A DNA stretch of 64,000 bases, taken from positions 5,828,001 through 5,892,000 of the forward strand of contig NZ_CP114205.1 in the NCBI RefSeq assembly GCF_027497495.1, given 5' to 3'. Source of the DNA: Streptomyces tubercidicus. Lineage in GTDB: Bacteria > Actinomycetota > Actinomycetes > Streptomycetales > Streptomycetaceae. This document shows, in pieces, positions 8,984 through 17,163 of the stretch. Position 1 is the first letter of the stretch. Every line of letters begins with the position of its first letter. The notes under the pieces are model-generated. The model saw only the letters and a list, made by a program, of their open reading frames with translations, was not told the origin of the DNA and did not search any database. The translations under genes were made by a program, and so were the position numbers.

Positions 8984-9787
8984 ATGCCACCCAGAACAGG
9001 GCCGCCGCGCTGGCTGGCCCGCCGCCGGGAGCGCCCCGACGCTCCGCTCAACCTGTACGTCTTCCCGCACGCGGGTGGGTCGCCAGGCGAATACCTCCTG
9101 CTGTCCGATCAATTGACGGACCTTCAGGTATGGGGGATCCAGCTGCCCGGCCGCGGTGCGCGCCTCGCGGAGCCCGCACACACCGATCTCGGGGAACTCG
9201 TCGACTGTCTGGTCTCGCAGACCACGTTCACCGGCTCGTTCGTCTTCTTCGGCCACAGCTTTGGCGCACTCGTGGCGTACGAGACCGCGAGAGCGCTGCA
9301 CGCGAAGGGCCTGCCGGGGCCGGAGCACCTCATCCTCTCCTCGTTCCCGGCGCCGGACACCATCGGGACCAGCGGTTCCGGCAGCTCGATGCACACCCTC
9401 TCCGACGACGTGTTCATCACGAAGGCCGAAGAGCGCTGGGGGCCGCTGCCCGGTCCGGTCCGCACCGACGCGCGGCTGCGGAAGCTGGTGGTCGAGCCTC
9501 TCCGTGCCGACGTGGGCGCCCTGGAGACCTACACCCCCCGTCCCGGGCCGCGCCTGGACGTCCCGGCCACGTTGGTCACCGGCACGGCGGAGCGCGGCGG
9601 ACTGAACGTGGAGGGCTGGGCCGGACACGTCGGCGCGATTACCGGCCGGCACGAACTGCCCGGCGGCCACTTCTACTTCCGTGAGGACCCCGCCCCTCTG
9701 CTGGATCTGCTCCGTGCGACGGCGCGGACCGTTGAGCAGGCAGTCACCACCGAGCAGACAGGAGCACCGGTTCAGTGGAGCACATGA
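8984..9787 (+). CDS. Type II thioesterase
   Basis: A 267-residue alpha/beta hydrolase of the type II (oleoyl-ACP hydrolase-like) thioesterase family. The N-terminal signature VFPHAGGSPGEY, the nucleophile elbow GHSFGA with Ser92, and the C-terminal GGHFYF with His229 are all present. The frame extends up to GTG 8912, but AAGGAA just before ATG 8984 marks the likelier start. Such enzymes clear stalled or wrong acyl groups from carrier proteins, or release a chain. The KS before it and the aldo/keto reductase after it (ATGA overlap) suggest that it serves the modular carrier domains. Confidence 0.85.
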   Translation: MPPRTGPPRWLARRRERPDAPLNLYVFPHAGGSPGEYLLLSDQLTDLQVWGIQLPGRGARLAEPAHTDLGELVDCLVSQTTFTGSFVFFGHSFGALVAYETARALHAKGLPGPEHLILSSFPAPDTIGTSGSGSSMHTLSDDVFITKAEERWGPLPGPVRTDARLRKLVVEPLRADVGALETYTPRPGPRLDVPATLVTGTAERGGLNVEGWAGHVGAITGRHELPGGHFYFREDPAPLLDLLRATARTVEQAVTTEQTGAPVQWST

Positions 9788-10833
9788 CATTCGGCCGGCG
9801 CTGCGGGCTGCGGGTTTCTGCCTACGCCCTGGGCACGGTCAACTTCGGCACCAGCTGGGGCGGCGGCACCGAGCGCGCCGAGGCCCGGAAGATTTTCGAC
9901 CGGTTCGCCGAGGCGGGCGGCACCTTCATCGACACCGCCGACTGCTACAACGACGGCGAGGCCGAAACCCTTCTGGGCGAGTTCCTCGGCGCCCGGCGCG
10001 ACCAGTTCGCCCTGGCCTCCAAGTACTCTTACGGGAGCGGTCCCGGCGCGGGCGTCCAGACCAGCGGTAACTCCCGCACCAACATGATCCGGTCCGTGGA
10101 AGCCAGCCTGCGTCGGCTCAACACCGGCCACATCGACCTGTACTGGGTGCACTTCCCCGACCTGATCACCCCGGTCGACGAGATCGTCGCCGCGCTGGAC
10201 GACCTGGTGCGCGCCGGGAAGATCCGCTACGCAGGGCTGTCGAACTTCGCCGCCTGGCAGGTCTCCCGCGCCGCTACCCTCACCGAACTGCGCGGCTGGT
10301 CACCCATGGCCGGCATCCAGACCGAGTACAGCCTCATCGAGCGCACCGCCGACCGGGAGCTCCTGCCCATGGCCGACGCCCTCGGGCTCGGGGTGGCGCA
10401 GTGGGGGCCGCTCGGCGGCGGACTTCTCACCGGCAAGTACCGCCGCAGTTCAGCCGGCCGGCTCACCGACTGGGGCGGCCGCATCATGCGGACCGAGTCC
10501 GACAGCCGGCGCACCGCGATCGTCGACGAGGTGCTCGCCGTGGCGGACGAGACCGGAGCGGCGCCCGCCCAGGTCGCGGTGGCATGGCTCAACTCCCGTG
10601 CCCGCAGGGCCGGGACCGCTCACATCCCGGTCATTGGCCCTCGTACCGCTGCCCAGCTCGACGGCTACCTCACCGCACTCGATCTCACCCTGTCCGACGA
10701 GCACCTGGAACGTCTCGACGCGGTCAGTGCCGTCCCTCTCGGTTCCCCGCACGAGATCGTGCACGCGTCACGCGGTGCGCTGCTGGGCGGCGACCCCGCA
10801 CGTTTCCGTTCAGCGGTGCCGCAGGTTCCGTGA
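9784..10833 (+). CDS. Aldo/keto reductase
   Basis: A 349-residue member of the aldo-keto reductase superfamily. The catalytic Asp, Tyr, Lys and His are visible in FIDTADCYNDGEAE, LASKYSYG and LYWVHFPD; the NADPH-binding end (VIGPRTAAQLDG) is intact. ATG 9784 overlaps the thioesterase stop as ATGA; a GTG at 9775 is the alternative. Members in angucycline and anthracycline clusters reduce either nucleotide-sugar ketones or polyketide side-chain ketones and aldehydes. Because the amino sugar proposed here needs no 3-ketoreductase, and the gene travels with the KS/ACP/thioesterase operon and the aldehyde-forming pair, an aldehyde or ketone from that branch is a reasonable substrate. That is inference. 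Confidence 0.85.
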   Translation: MTFGRRCGLRVSAYALGTVNFGTSWGGGTERAEARKIFDRFAEAGGTFIDTADCYNDGEAETLLGEFLGARRDQFALASKYSYGSGPGAGVQTSGNSRTNMIRSVEASLRRLNTGHIDLYWVHFPDLITPVDEIVAALDDLVRAGKIRYAGLSNFAAWQVSRAATLTELRGWSPMAGIQTEYSLIERTADRELLPMADALGLGVAQWGPLGGGLLTGKYRRSSAGRLTDWGGRIMRTESDSRRTAIVDEVLAVADETGAAPAQVAVAWLNSRARRAGTAHIPVIGPRTAAQLDGYLTALDLTLSDEHLERLDAVSAVPLGSPHEIVHASRGALLGGDPARFRSAVPQVP

Positions 10834-10883
10834 CAGACGCCCGCCACCACCAGGCACTCCCTCGTACGACCGGAGCAGCGAAC

Positions 10884-11255
10884 ATGACAGAACTGGCCGG
10901 GGTGTGGAGCCTCGTCTCCTTCCATACCGTGGACGAACACGGTGCCGTCGGCCCGGGGCCCCTGGGGGAAGCACCCGTCGGCCTGCTCTTCTACAGCGCG
11001 GACGGTCATGTCGCGGTGCACATGATGCCCGCGGCCGGCCCCCCGCAGTACCTCAGCTACGCCGGCACCTGGCACCGCGAGGGGGACCAGATCGTCCACT
11101 CCCTCACCCTTGCCGCCGAGCCCGAATGGGTGGGCACCGACCAGAGTCGTCAGCTGAGTCTGGACGGCGACCGCCTCACGCTCACCGGCACCTCCCTCTC
11201 CACCCCGGACCGGCGAGTACTGGTCTGGCAGCGGATCGGCCGCGCCACCCTGTGA
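10884..11255 (+). CDS. Lipocalin-like protein
   Basis: A 123-residue beta-rich protein beginning MTELAGVWSLVSFHT, the entry motif of the lipocalin-like family found in aromatic polyketide clusters. Repeated strand motifs (GLLFYSADGHVAVHMM, YLSYAGTWHREGDQIVH, RQLSLDGDRLTLTG) fit a small barrel. GGAG at 10,872-10,875 supports the start. No secretion signal is seen. Members are thought to bind hydrophobic pathway intermediates or act as cyclases; no catalytic residue can be named here. Confidence 0.75.
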   Translation: MTELAGVWSLVSFHTVDEHGAVGPGPLGEAPVGLLFYSADGHVAVHMMPAAGPPQYLSYAGTWHREGDQIVHSLTLAAEPEWVGTDQSRQLSLDGDRLTLTGTSLSTPDRRVLVWQRIGRATL

Positions 11256-11308
11256 CCCCACCCGACTCCACTCCACCCATCCCGAAGAACCACCACCGGA
11301 GGCATCAC

Positions 11309-12130
11309 ATGGCAACCACCCCCGACTGGGTCCCCGCGGGCGTCGACACCGGCACTCCCAGCGTGGCCCGTCTGTACGACTTCTATGTGGGCGGCGAGCA
11401 CAACCTGGACTCCGACCGCGAGACCGCGCGCTCCGCGCTCGACGCACTCCCCGGCCTCGACATAGCCATCAGCGCCAACCGGGCATTCCTGCGCCGCGCC
11501 GTCCGGTACGCCGCCGGGCTCGGCATCACCCAGTTCCTCGATATCGGCTCCGGCATCCCCACCCCCGGCAACGGCAACACCCACAACGTGGCCCGCGATG
11601 TCGTCCCCGGCGCACATGTCGTCTACGTCGACCACGACCCGGTGGCCGTCGCGCGCAGTCGCTCCATCCTGGAGGGTGATCCGGCCTCGGTGGCCGTAGC
11701 GGGTGACTTCCTGAAGCCGAAGAACATCCTCGACAACCCCGAGGTCCGCGCCCTGATCGATCTGGACAAGCCGGTGGCGCTGATGCTCGTTGCCGTGCTC
11801 CACTTCATCGAGGACAAGGACGACCCGTGGGAGAAGGTCGCCCAGCTGCGCGACGCCCTGGCCCCGGGCAGCGCCCTGATCCTGTCCCACGCCTACGTCC
11901 AGAAGGAGTCGGGCGCGGGCACGACGAGTGAGGAACTCCAGCGGGTCTACCGCGGCTTCGGCGCCCAGCTGCAAAACCGTGGCCCCGCCGAGACCGGCCG
12001 GTTCTTCGAAGGGTTCGACCTCGTCGAGCCCGGCCTGACCGGCATGGCCGACTGGCGCCCCGATGCGGACACCGAGTCCGACCACCCCATGCAGCACACC
12101 GGTGTCGTCGGTGTGGCCATCAAGAACTGA
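11309..12130 (+). CDS. SAM-dependent methyltransferase-like protein (PF04672 family)
   Basis: A 273-residue protein of the large actinobacterial S-adenosyl methyltransferase family (former DUF574). The SAM-binding glycine motif FLDIGSGIPTPGN is near residues 74-86, VVYVDHDPVAV follows, and VAVLHFIED marks motif IV. GGAGG precedes the ATG at 11,309. These proteins are abundant in Streptomyces and few have a proven substrate. It is distinct from the sugar N-methyltransferase at 34,457, so O- or C-methylation of the polyketide is possible but unproven. A strong hairpin terminator follows. Confidence 0.8.
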   Translation: MATTPDWVPAGVDTGTPSVARLYDFYVGGEHNLDSDRETARSALDALPGLDIAISANRAFLRRAVRYAAGLGITQFLDIGSGIPTPGNGNTHNVARDVVPGAHVVYVDHDPVAVARSRSILEGDPASVAVAGDFLKPKNILDNPEVRALIDLDKPVALMLVAVLHFIEDKDDPWEKVAQLRDALAPGSALILSHAYVQKESGAGTTSEELQRVYRGFGAQLQNRGPAETGRFFEGFDLVEPGLTGMADWRPDADTESDHPMQHTGVVGVAIKN

Positions 12131-12136
12131 CCTGGC

Positions 12137-12168
12137 CCCCCGCCTCCCGGCGACGGAAGAGGCGGGGG
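12137..12168 (+). terminator. Hairpin terminator
   Basis: Ten-base perfect stem, CCCCCGCCTC (12,137-12,146) with GAGGCGGGGG (12,159-12,168), loop of 12. It lies seven bases after the methyltransferase stop and ends the operon before cydA. Confidence 0.75.
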
Positions 12169-12315
12169 CTCAGCTTTGCATGGATCTGACACAGACCACA
12201 CACGGATTTGCCGCAAAACGCCTATCATGGCGCCTAATTGATGTTGTTTCACACATGATGCGCGACTGCTCGGTGCGACCAACCGCGCAACGCCCCCTCT
12301 CACTGGAAGCTCCAC

Positions 12316-13644
12316 GTGAACGTCGTTGACCTTGCACGAATCCAGTTCGCCGTCACGGCAACGCTGCATTTCCTGTTCGTGGCCCTCACCCTCGGGTTGG
12401 TCACGATCGTCGCCGTAATGCAGACCCGGGCGATACTCACCAAGGACCCCGCCCAGCGTGCCGCGCAAATGCGCCGGGTGCGCTTCTGGGGTGGGCTCTA
12501 TGTCATCAATTACGCGCTCGGCATCATCAGCGGCCTCACCCAGGAATTCCAGTTCGGGCTCAACTGGTCGGGCCTTTCCCACATCATGGGCAATGTCGTC
12601 GGTGCCCCGCTGGCCATCGAGACCGTCGTCGCATTCTTCCTGGAATCGACCTTCCTCGGTCTGTGGGCGTTCGGCTTCAACCGGGTGTCCCCCCGAGCCC
12701 ACCTCGGACTGATCTGGGGCGTCAGCATCACTGCCTACGCCTCCACTTTCTGGATCATGGTGGTGAACGGCTTCATGCAGAAGCCGGTCGGCTACGAGAT
12801 GCGCCACGGAACCGCCTACGTGACTGACTGGGGCGCCATCCTCACCAACGGGGCGACCTGGTACGCGGTACTGCACATCGCGGGTGCCGTGACCCTCCTC
12901 GCCGGACTGTTCATGGCCGCCGTCAGCTCCTTCCACCTGCGCCGCGACCGTGACATCGCCTTCTTCCGCCCCACGCTGGTCCAGGGCTCCCGTATCGCGG
13001 GCGTCGGCGCGCTCGTCACCGCAGGCGCCGGCACGGTGCACCTGCTGGCGCTGGAGGACTACCAGCCCGAGAAGTACGCCGTGCTGATGGGCGCCGGCGG
13101 CGCGGAACTTGACCGGGCGCGGGCCGCCGCTCAGGCCGCGCACGGCCCCGGCGACTGGATGCCGCCCGCCTGGGTGGGCGCGGCCTCGCTGCTCATGCTC
13201 CTCCTCGGCATCCTGCTGGTATTCCTGACCTGGATCCCGGCCACGGCCGCCCGCGGCAAGGACCCGGACGTACCGCTGTCCCGGCGACGCTTCAGGATGC
13301 GGCTGCCCGCCGTCCTGTTGCCTCTCGGCATCGTGGCGATGATCTGCGGCTGGCTCAGCCGGGAGGTCGGCCGCCAGCCGTGGATGGTCACCGGCGAGCT
13401 GACCGTGCGCGACGCCATCGGCAACGTGTCCGCCGGAGGGATGCTCGCCTCGCTCGTCGCCTTCACGCTCGTCCTCGGCATCCTCGCCGTCGCCGACTGG
13501 GCGCTGATCTCCCACTACGCGCGCCAGGGGCCGGACGGCGGACTCCTCGGCGACGAGGACCTGTTCCCCGACGCGGCCCGCCGCAAGAAGCCGCGGGACG
13601 GCACAGAGGCGTCGTCCCGGACCGAGCCGCACCACTCCTACTGA
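12316..13644 (+). CDS. cydA: Cytochrome bd-type quinol oxidase subunit I
   Basis: A 442-residue, nine-helix membrane protein, the haem- and quinol-binding subunit of bd oxidase. Visible hallmarks: the N-terminal RIQFAVTATLHFLF His, the GLTQEFQFGLNW Glu region, ESTFLGLWAFG, the VNGFMQKPVG segment, the VLHIAGAVTLLAG His, and EVGRQPW near residue 353. The Q loop is short. Outside these anchors it differs clearly from the Streptomyces housekeeping copy as I recall it (RIQFAVTATLHFLF against WQFGITTVYHFLF). It starts at GTG 12,316 after GGAAG and is followed by cydB. No cydDC transporter genes are in the window. Its place inside the cluster suggests a dedicated oxidase for growth or self-protection when a quinone product disturbs the main chain. 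Confidence 0.92.
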   Translation: MNVVDLARIQFAVTATLHFLFVALTLGLVTIVAVMQTRAILTKDPAQRAAQMRRVRFWGGLYVINYALGIISGLTQEFQFGLNWSGLSHIMGNVVGAPLAIETVVAFFLESTFLGLWAFGFNRVSPRAHLGLIWGVSITAYASTFWIMVVNGFMQKPVGYEMRHGTAYVTDWGAILTNGATWYAVLHIAGAVTLLAGLFMAAVSSFHLRRDRDIAFFRPTLVQGSRIAGVGALVTAGAGTVHLLALEDYQPEKYAVLMGAGGAELDRARAAAQAAHGPGDWMPPAWVGAASLLMLLLGILLVFLTWIPATAARGKDPDVPLSRRRFRMRLPAVLLPLGIVAMICGWLSREVGRQPWMVTGELTVRDAIGNVSAGGMLASLVAFTLVLGILAVADWALISHYARQGPDGGLLGDEDLFPDAARRKKPRDGTEASSRTEPHHSY

Positions 13645-13688
13645 CCTCTCCCCTCTACGTATGTACGCACAGCTGACGGGAATCAACC

Positions 13689-14663
13689 GTGGATGTCTTT
13701 TGGTACGCCCTTGTCGGGCTGCTCCTCGCTGGCTATCTGGCGCTGGAAAGCATCGACTTCGGTGTAGGGATGCTGCTTCCGCTCGCAGACACGGAACCCG
13801 GCCGCGCGGACATGCGCCGCACCGTCGTACCGCTCTTCCTCGCCAACGAGGTGTGGCTGGTCGCCTTTGCCGGACTGCTGTTCGGTGCCCTGCCACTGCT
13901 GGAGGGAGAGCTGCTGTACGCACTTCGGCTGCCCATCGTGGTCCTGCTGTCCGCCTGGTTCCTGCGCGACGCCGCGTTGTGGTTCCGTAGTGCGCACCCG
14001 GGCGCTGGCTGGCGGCGGTCCTGGGACATCGTGCTGCCGGTAACCAGCCTGGTTCTTGCGGCCGGCTGGGGCGCTGTTCTGGCCACCCTGGTGCGGGGGC
14101 TGTCCCTCCACGGCAACGGTCAGGCCGTGGCCACAGCCGCCGACCTGGTGCATCCCTTTACCCTGCTCTGCGCGGCCCTGGCCGTCGCGGGCAGTCTGCG
14201 CCAGGGCTCCCTCTTCGTATCCCGCAACCTGCCGCGGGACGGTGCCCTGAGTGTCCGGCTCGGCCGGCTGAACCAGGCCCTCACACCGGCCCTGCTGGTG
14301 CTGCTCGCGCTCACCGCCGCCGTGGGCGCCGCTGTCACCGACGCCCCCGTGGCCGTGGCCGTCGTCGCGGCCCTCGGCGCCGTCGGCGTGTACGTTTCCG
14401 GCCTCCTCCGGTCGGCAGGCCGGACCACGGCCGCGCTGCTGCTCGGCGCCGCGCCGCTCTTGGCGCTGCCCGTCATGGTGGGCGTAGCGAATGGCACCAC
14501 CGTCCTGGCCACCCGCTCGGGAGAGGGGGAACTGGCATTGTCCCGGGCGATCGCTGACTCCGCCTCGCTCGGCTTGCTGACCGTGACCGTGCTCCCGGCG
14601 CTGATCGCGGTCGTTCTCGGCCAGCTGTGGATCTGGCGCGTATTCGCCCGAACGACGGCTTAG
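13689..14663 (+). CDS. cydB: Cytochrome bd-type quinol oxidase subunit II
   Basis: A 324-residue protein with about nine membrane helices. The N-terminal pattern DVFWYALVGLLLAGYLALESIDFGVGMLLP is the family signature, and DMRRTVVPLFLANEVWLV follows as expected. GTG 13,689 is preceded by GGGAA. It lies 44 bases after cydA on the same strand, so the two form an operon. Subunit II completes the bd oxidase complex in the cytoplasmic membrane; it carries no haem itself. Confidence 0.92.
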   Translation: MDVFWYALVGLLLAGYLALESIDFGVGMLLPLADTEPGRADMRRTVVPLFLANEVWLVAFAGLLFGALPLLEGELLYALRLPIVVLLSAWFLRDAALWFRSAHPGAGWRRSWDIVLPVTSLVLAAGWGAVLATLVRGLSLHGNGQAVATAADLVHPFTLLCAALAVAGSLRQGSLFVSRNLPRDGALSVRLGRLNQALTPALLVLLALTAAVGAAVTDAPVAVAVVAALGAVGVYVSGLLRSAGRTTAALLLGAAPLLALPVMVGVANGTTVLATRSGEGELALSRAIADSASLGLLTVTVLPALIAVVLGQLWIWRVFARTTA

Positions 14664-14860
14664 CTCATTCTTGACATTTACTTGCTTGCGCCTAACGCAA
14701 TCTCTCTTGACGTGAACTGCCTTACTGAAGAGGCTGATCACGGTATCGAATGACCGCCCGTTTATGAATACACCATGGAAGTGGCCGTATTCCGGGTGAG
14801 TGCTCATTCCTCAGTCATGCACGGATGTCGACCGGCCAACTGAAAAACAAGAGAGGGCAC
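14664..14860. promoter_or_regulatory. Promoter-bearing gap before the sugar genes
   Basis: This 197-base stretch is less GC-rich than its surroundings. It contains TTGACA at 14,671-14,676 and TTGACG at 14,707-14,712, both possible -35 elements. No convincing -10 element is seen at the right spacing, and no gene is recognisable. Confidence 0.35.
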
Positions 14861-15778
14861 GTGACAATTCGTGAGAGTACGCCGACGGTCTTGGTGCTGG
14901 GGGCAACCGGTTTCGTGGGACGTCATGTCTGTGCGACGTTCGCCAACGCCGGGTACCACGTCGTCGCGGTGGCCCGTACTGCTGTAGAGCACCTGGCCGC
15001 CCACCGCTTCATCGCGTTCGACCTGGCCCGTACGCCCGCCGAGGACACTGCCCGGTTCCTTGGGGACGAGCGGATCGACGTCGTGGTCAATGCCATCGGC
15101 AGCATCTGGGGCGCCCGGCCCGAGGAGATGCACGAGCGCTGCACAGCTCCCACCCAACGGCTCCTGGAAGCCCTGTCCCTGATGCCCCGGCGCCCCCGGC
15201 TCGTCCAGCTGGGATCGGTGCTGGAGTACGGGTCCCCGCCGGCCACCGCCTACGGGCAGGCCAAACTGGCCGCCACGAACGCGGTGCTTCGGGCCGACGC
15301 CCTCGGGGAGGCCAACGCGCTCGTCCTGCGAATCGCCAACGCCGCGGGTCCCGGCACGCCTGCTATCAGCCTGCTGGGGCAGGTGGCGGCTCGCCTCAAG
15401 GAGGCGGCCGTACGGGGTGAGAGCGCCGTGGTCGAACTCTTCCCGCTGCGCGCCCACCGCGACTACGTCGACGTACGTGACGTGGCCGAAGCGGTGCTGG
15501 CCGCCGCCGTGTCCACGGCGACCGGGCAGGTGATCGGTATCGGGCGCGGTGAGGCGGTCCCCGTCCGCAGCCTGGTCAACGAGCTCATTCGGGTCAGCGG
15601 AGTCCCCGCCCGAGTCGTCGAACGGGAGGCCCCGGCTGCGGCGCGGGGCGCCGACGACTGGATCCGGGTCGACACCGGACCGGCGTACGAAGTACTGGGC
15701 TGGCGTCCGCAGCGTTCGCGGGAGGTGGCCCTGCAGTCCCTCTGGGAGGAGTGCGACCAGAAGGCCGCCTCCGTCTGA
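14861..15778 (+). CDS. NDP-hexose 4-ketoreductase (extended SDR)
   Basis: A 305-residue NAD-dependent epimerase/dehydratase-family protein. The nucleotide motif VLGATGFVGRHV is near residues 11-22, and the catalytic Tyr and Lys are in TAYGQAKLAA. Angucycline homologues of this shape (JadV, UrdR, LanR type) reduce the C4 ketone of the deoxysugar as the last step before transfer. I choose GTG 14,861 because GAGAGGG stands just before it; ATG 14,825 has no ribosome site. It lies directly before the glycosyltransferase, apart from the other sugar genes at 29.5-36.6 kb. Confidence 0.8.
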   Translation: MTIRESTPTVLVLGATGFVGRHVCATFANAGYHVVAVARTAVEHLAAHRFIAFDLARTPAEDTARFLGDERIDVVVNAIGSIWGARPEEMHERCTAPTQRLLEALSLMPRRPRLVQLGSVLEYGSPPATAYGQAKLAATNAVLRADALGEANALVLRIANAAGPGTPAISLLGQVAARLKEAAVRGESAVVELFPLRAHRDYVDVRDVAEAVLAAAVSTATGQVIGIGRGEAVPVRSLVNELIRVSGVPARVVEREAPAAARGADDWIRVDTGPAYEVLGWRPQRSREVALQSLWEECDQKAASV

Positions 15779-15829
15779 CGGCTCGGGGCCTTCAGGGCTT
15801 CGCTGATCTCTGGAAAGGTTCACAGCTCG

Positions 15830-16960
15830 ATGAAAATTCTGTTTCTCGGTGCCGGCAGCGCGGCCACGGTCTACGGTCTGACGCCCCTGGCGACAGCCGC
15901 CCGCAACGCGGGTCACCAGGTCATCATGGCGGCCCCCCGCAATGTCCTGCCGGACATCGCGGCACTCGGTATCACGCCCTTCTCGGCCACCTCCACGCCC
16001 ATTCCGCACTTCAGGACCAAGGACCGGGCCGGAAACCCTGTCACGGTGCCCGACAACCCGGTGGAGGGGCGGCTGTTCACCGGCCGCTGGTTCGGCAGGC
16101 TGGCCGCGGCAAGCCTGGAACCGCTCCTGGGCCTCACCAAGGACTGGCGGCCCGATCTCATCGTGGGCGGCACACTGACCTACGCGGCACCGCTGGTGGC
16201 CCACCGGCTCGGAGTGCCATACGTGCGCCAGGCCTGGGACGGCAAGGACTTCGACGGTATCGACCCGGGAGCAGGCGAGGAGCTCCGACCGGAACTCGAT
16301 GATCTCGGCCTCGCCCGGCTGCCCGACCCGGCTCTGTTCATCGATATCAGTCCGCCGAGCCTGCGCCCTCCCCACGCGTTGCCCGCGCAGATGATGCGGT
16401 GGACCCCGGTCAACCAACAGCGTGAGGCCGAGCCGTGGATGTACACCCGCGGAGAGCAGCGAAGGGTGTGCGTGACAGGTGGCAGCCGCGGCCTCAACTT
16501 CGACTTCCTGAAGAACATGGTGGAGACGGTCTCCGCGCTGGACGCGGAGGTCGTGGTGGCCGCGCCCGAGGAACTGGCGGCAAAGCTGCGCGACGAGCTG
16601 GACGGCGTACGGGCCGGATGGATCCCGCTCGATGTTGTGGCACCCACCAGTGACCTCATCGTTCATCACTCCGGAGGCGTCACAAGCCTGACAGCACTGC
16701 ACTTCGGTGTACCCCAGCTGTCCCTCATGGAGTCGCAGGACAATGCCTCGCACGGTGCTGCCCTGGACCGCATCGCCGATTTCGGCGCGGGGCTGTCGCT
16801 CCAGCCCGGAGAGCTCACCACGGACCGCATCCACGCCGCCTGCCGCGCGCTGTTGGACGACCCGTCCTACACCCGGCAGTCGCAGATCCTCGCCCAGGAA
16901 ATGGCCTCGCTGCCGCTGGCCTCCGAGGTGGTCGCTGAGCTGGAGAAGCTCACCGCCTGA
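15830..16960 (+). CDS. C-glycosyltransferase, UrdGT2-like
   Basis: A 376-residue GT-B fold glycosyltransferase of family GT1. It matches UrdGT2, the urdamycin C-glycosyltransferase, along its whole length: the N-terminal MKILFLGAGSAATVYGLTPL, the block LIVGGTLTYAAPLVAHRLGV, DLFIDI-type segment LFIDISPPSLRP, and the donor-site HHSGG near residue 281. UrdGT2-type enzymes join the anomeric carbon of a 2-deoxysugar to C9 of an angucyclinone. With the amino-sugar genes of this cluster the donor should be a dTDP-3-dimethylamino-trideoxyhexose. It is the only glycosyltransferase in the window, so a single C-linked sugar is predicted. Confidence 0.88.
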   Translation: MKILFLGAGSAATVYGLTPLATAARNAGHQVIMAAPRNVLPDIAALGITPFSATSTPIPHFRTKDRAGNPVTVPDNPVEGRLFTGRWFGRLAAASLEPLLGLTKDWRPDLIVGGTLTYAAPLVAHRLGVPYVRQAWDGKDFDGIDPGAGEELRPELDDLGLARLPDPALFIDISPPSLRPPHALPAQMMRWTPVNQQREAEPWMYTRGEQRRVCVTGGSRGLNFDFLKNMVETVSALDAEVVVAAPEELAAKLRDELDGVRAGWIPLDVVAPTSDLIVHHSGGVTSLTALHFGVPQLSLMESQDNASHGAALDRIADFGAGLSLQPGELTTDRIHAACRALLDDPSYTRQSQILAQEMASLPLASEVVAELEKLTA

Positions 16961-17040
16961 CCCGGCGGCCCAGGAGCGCGCCGGCGGCGTCATCAAGATC
17001 ACCGGGAAGCGTGTCTCCTGCACCTGACCGCACGAACAAC

Positions 17041-17075
17041 GCCGGGGGCGGGGGCACGATGCCCCCGCCCCCGGC
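17041..17075. terminator. Strong hairpin terminator
   Basis: Perfect 15-base GC stem, 17,041-17,055 with 17,061-17,075, loop ACGAT. It separates the sugar/transferase operon from the SoxR-box promoter just downstream. Confidence 0.8.
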
Positions 17076-17094
17076 GCCGTCATGAACGTCCTTG

Positions 17095-17114
17095 ACTTCA
17101 AGTCGACTTGAAGT
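17095..17114. promoter_or_regulatory. SoxR box (redox-sensing operator)
   Basis: Perfect 20-base palindrome, ACTTCAAGTC joined to GACTTGAAGT. The E. coli SoxR site is CCTCAAGTTAACTTGAGG, so the CAAGT/ACTTG core and spacing match. TTGACT at 17,092-17,097 would be the -35 element, so the dyad lies in the spacer, as MerR-family activators require. It is 50 bases before the monooxygenase gene, and a soxR gene lies 2.5 kb away. Confidence 0.75.
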
Positions 17115-17163
17115 GTGAGCCTGTCTCCCGGTCGACAGCACCACCACCTCCAGGAGGAGCCCC

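Noticed and set aside
12241..12260. Possible Rex operator before cydA
   Set aside because: TTTCACA at 12,247-12,253 resembles one half of the Rex site, but the other half does not match at the required spacing.
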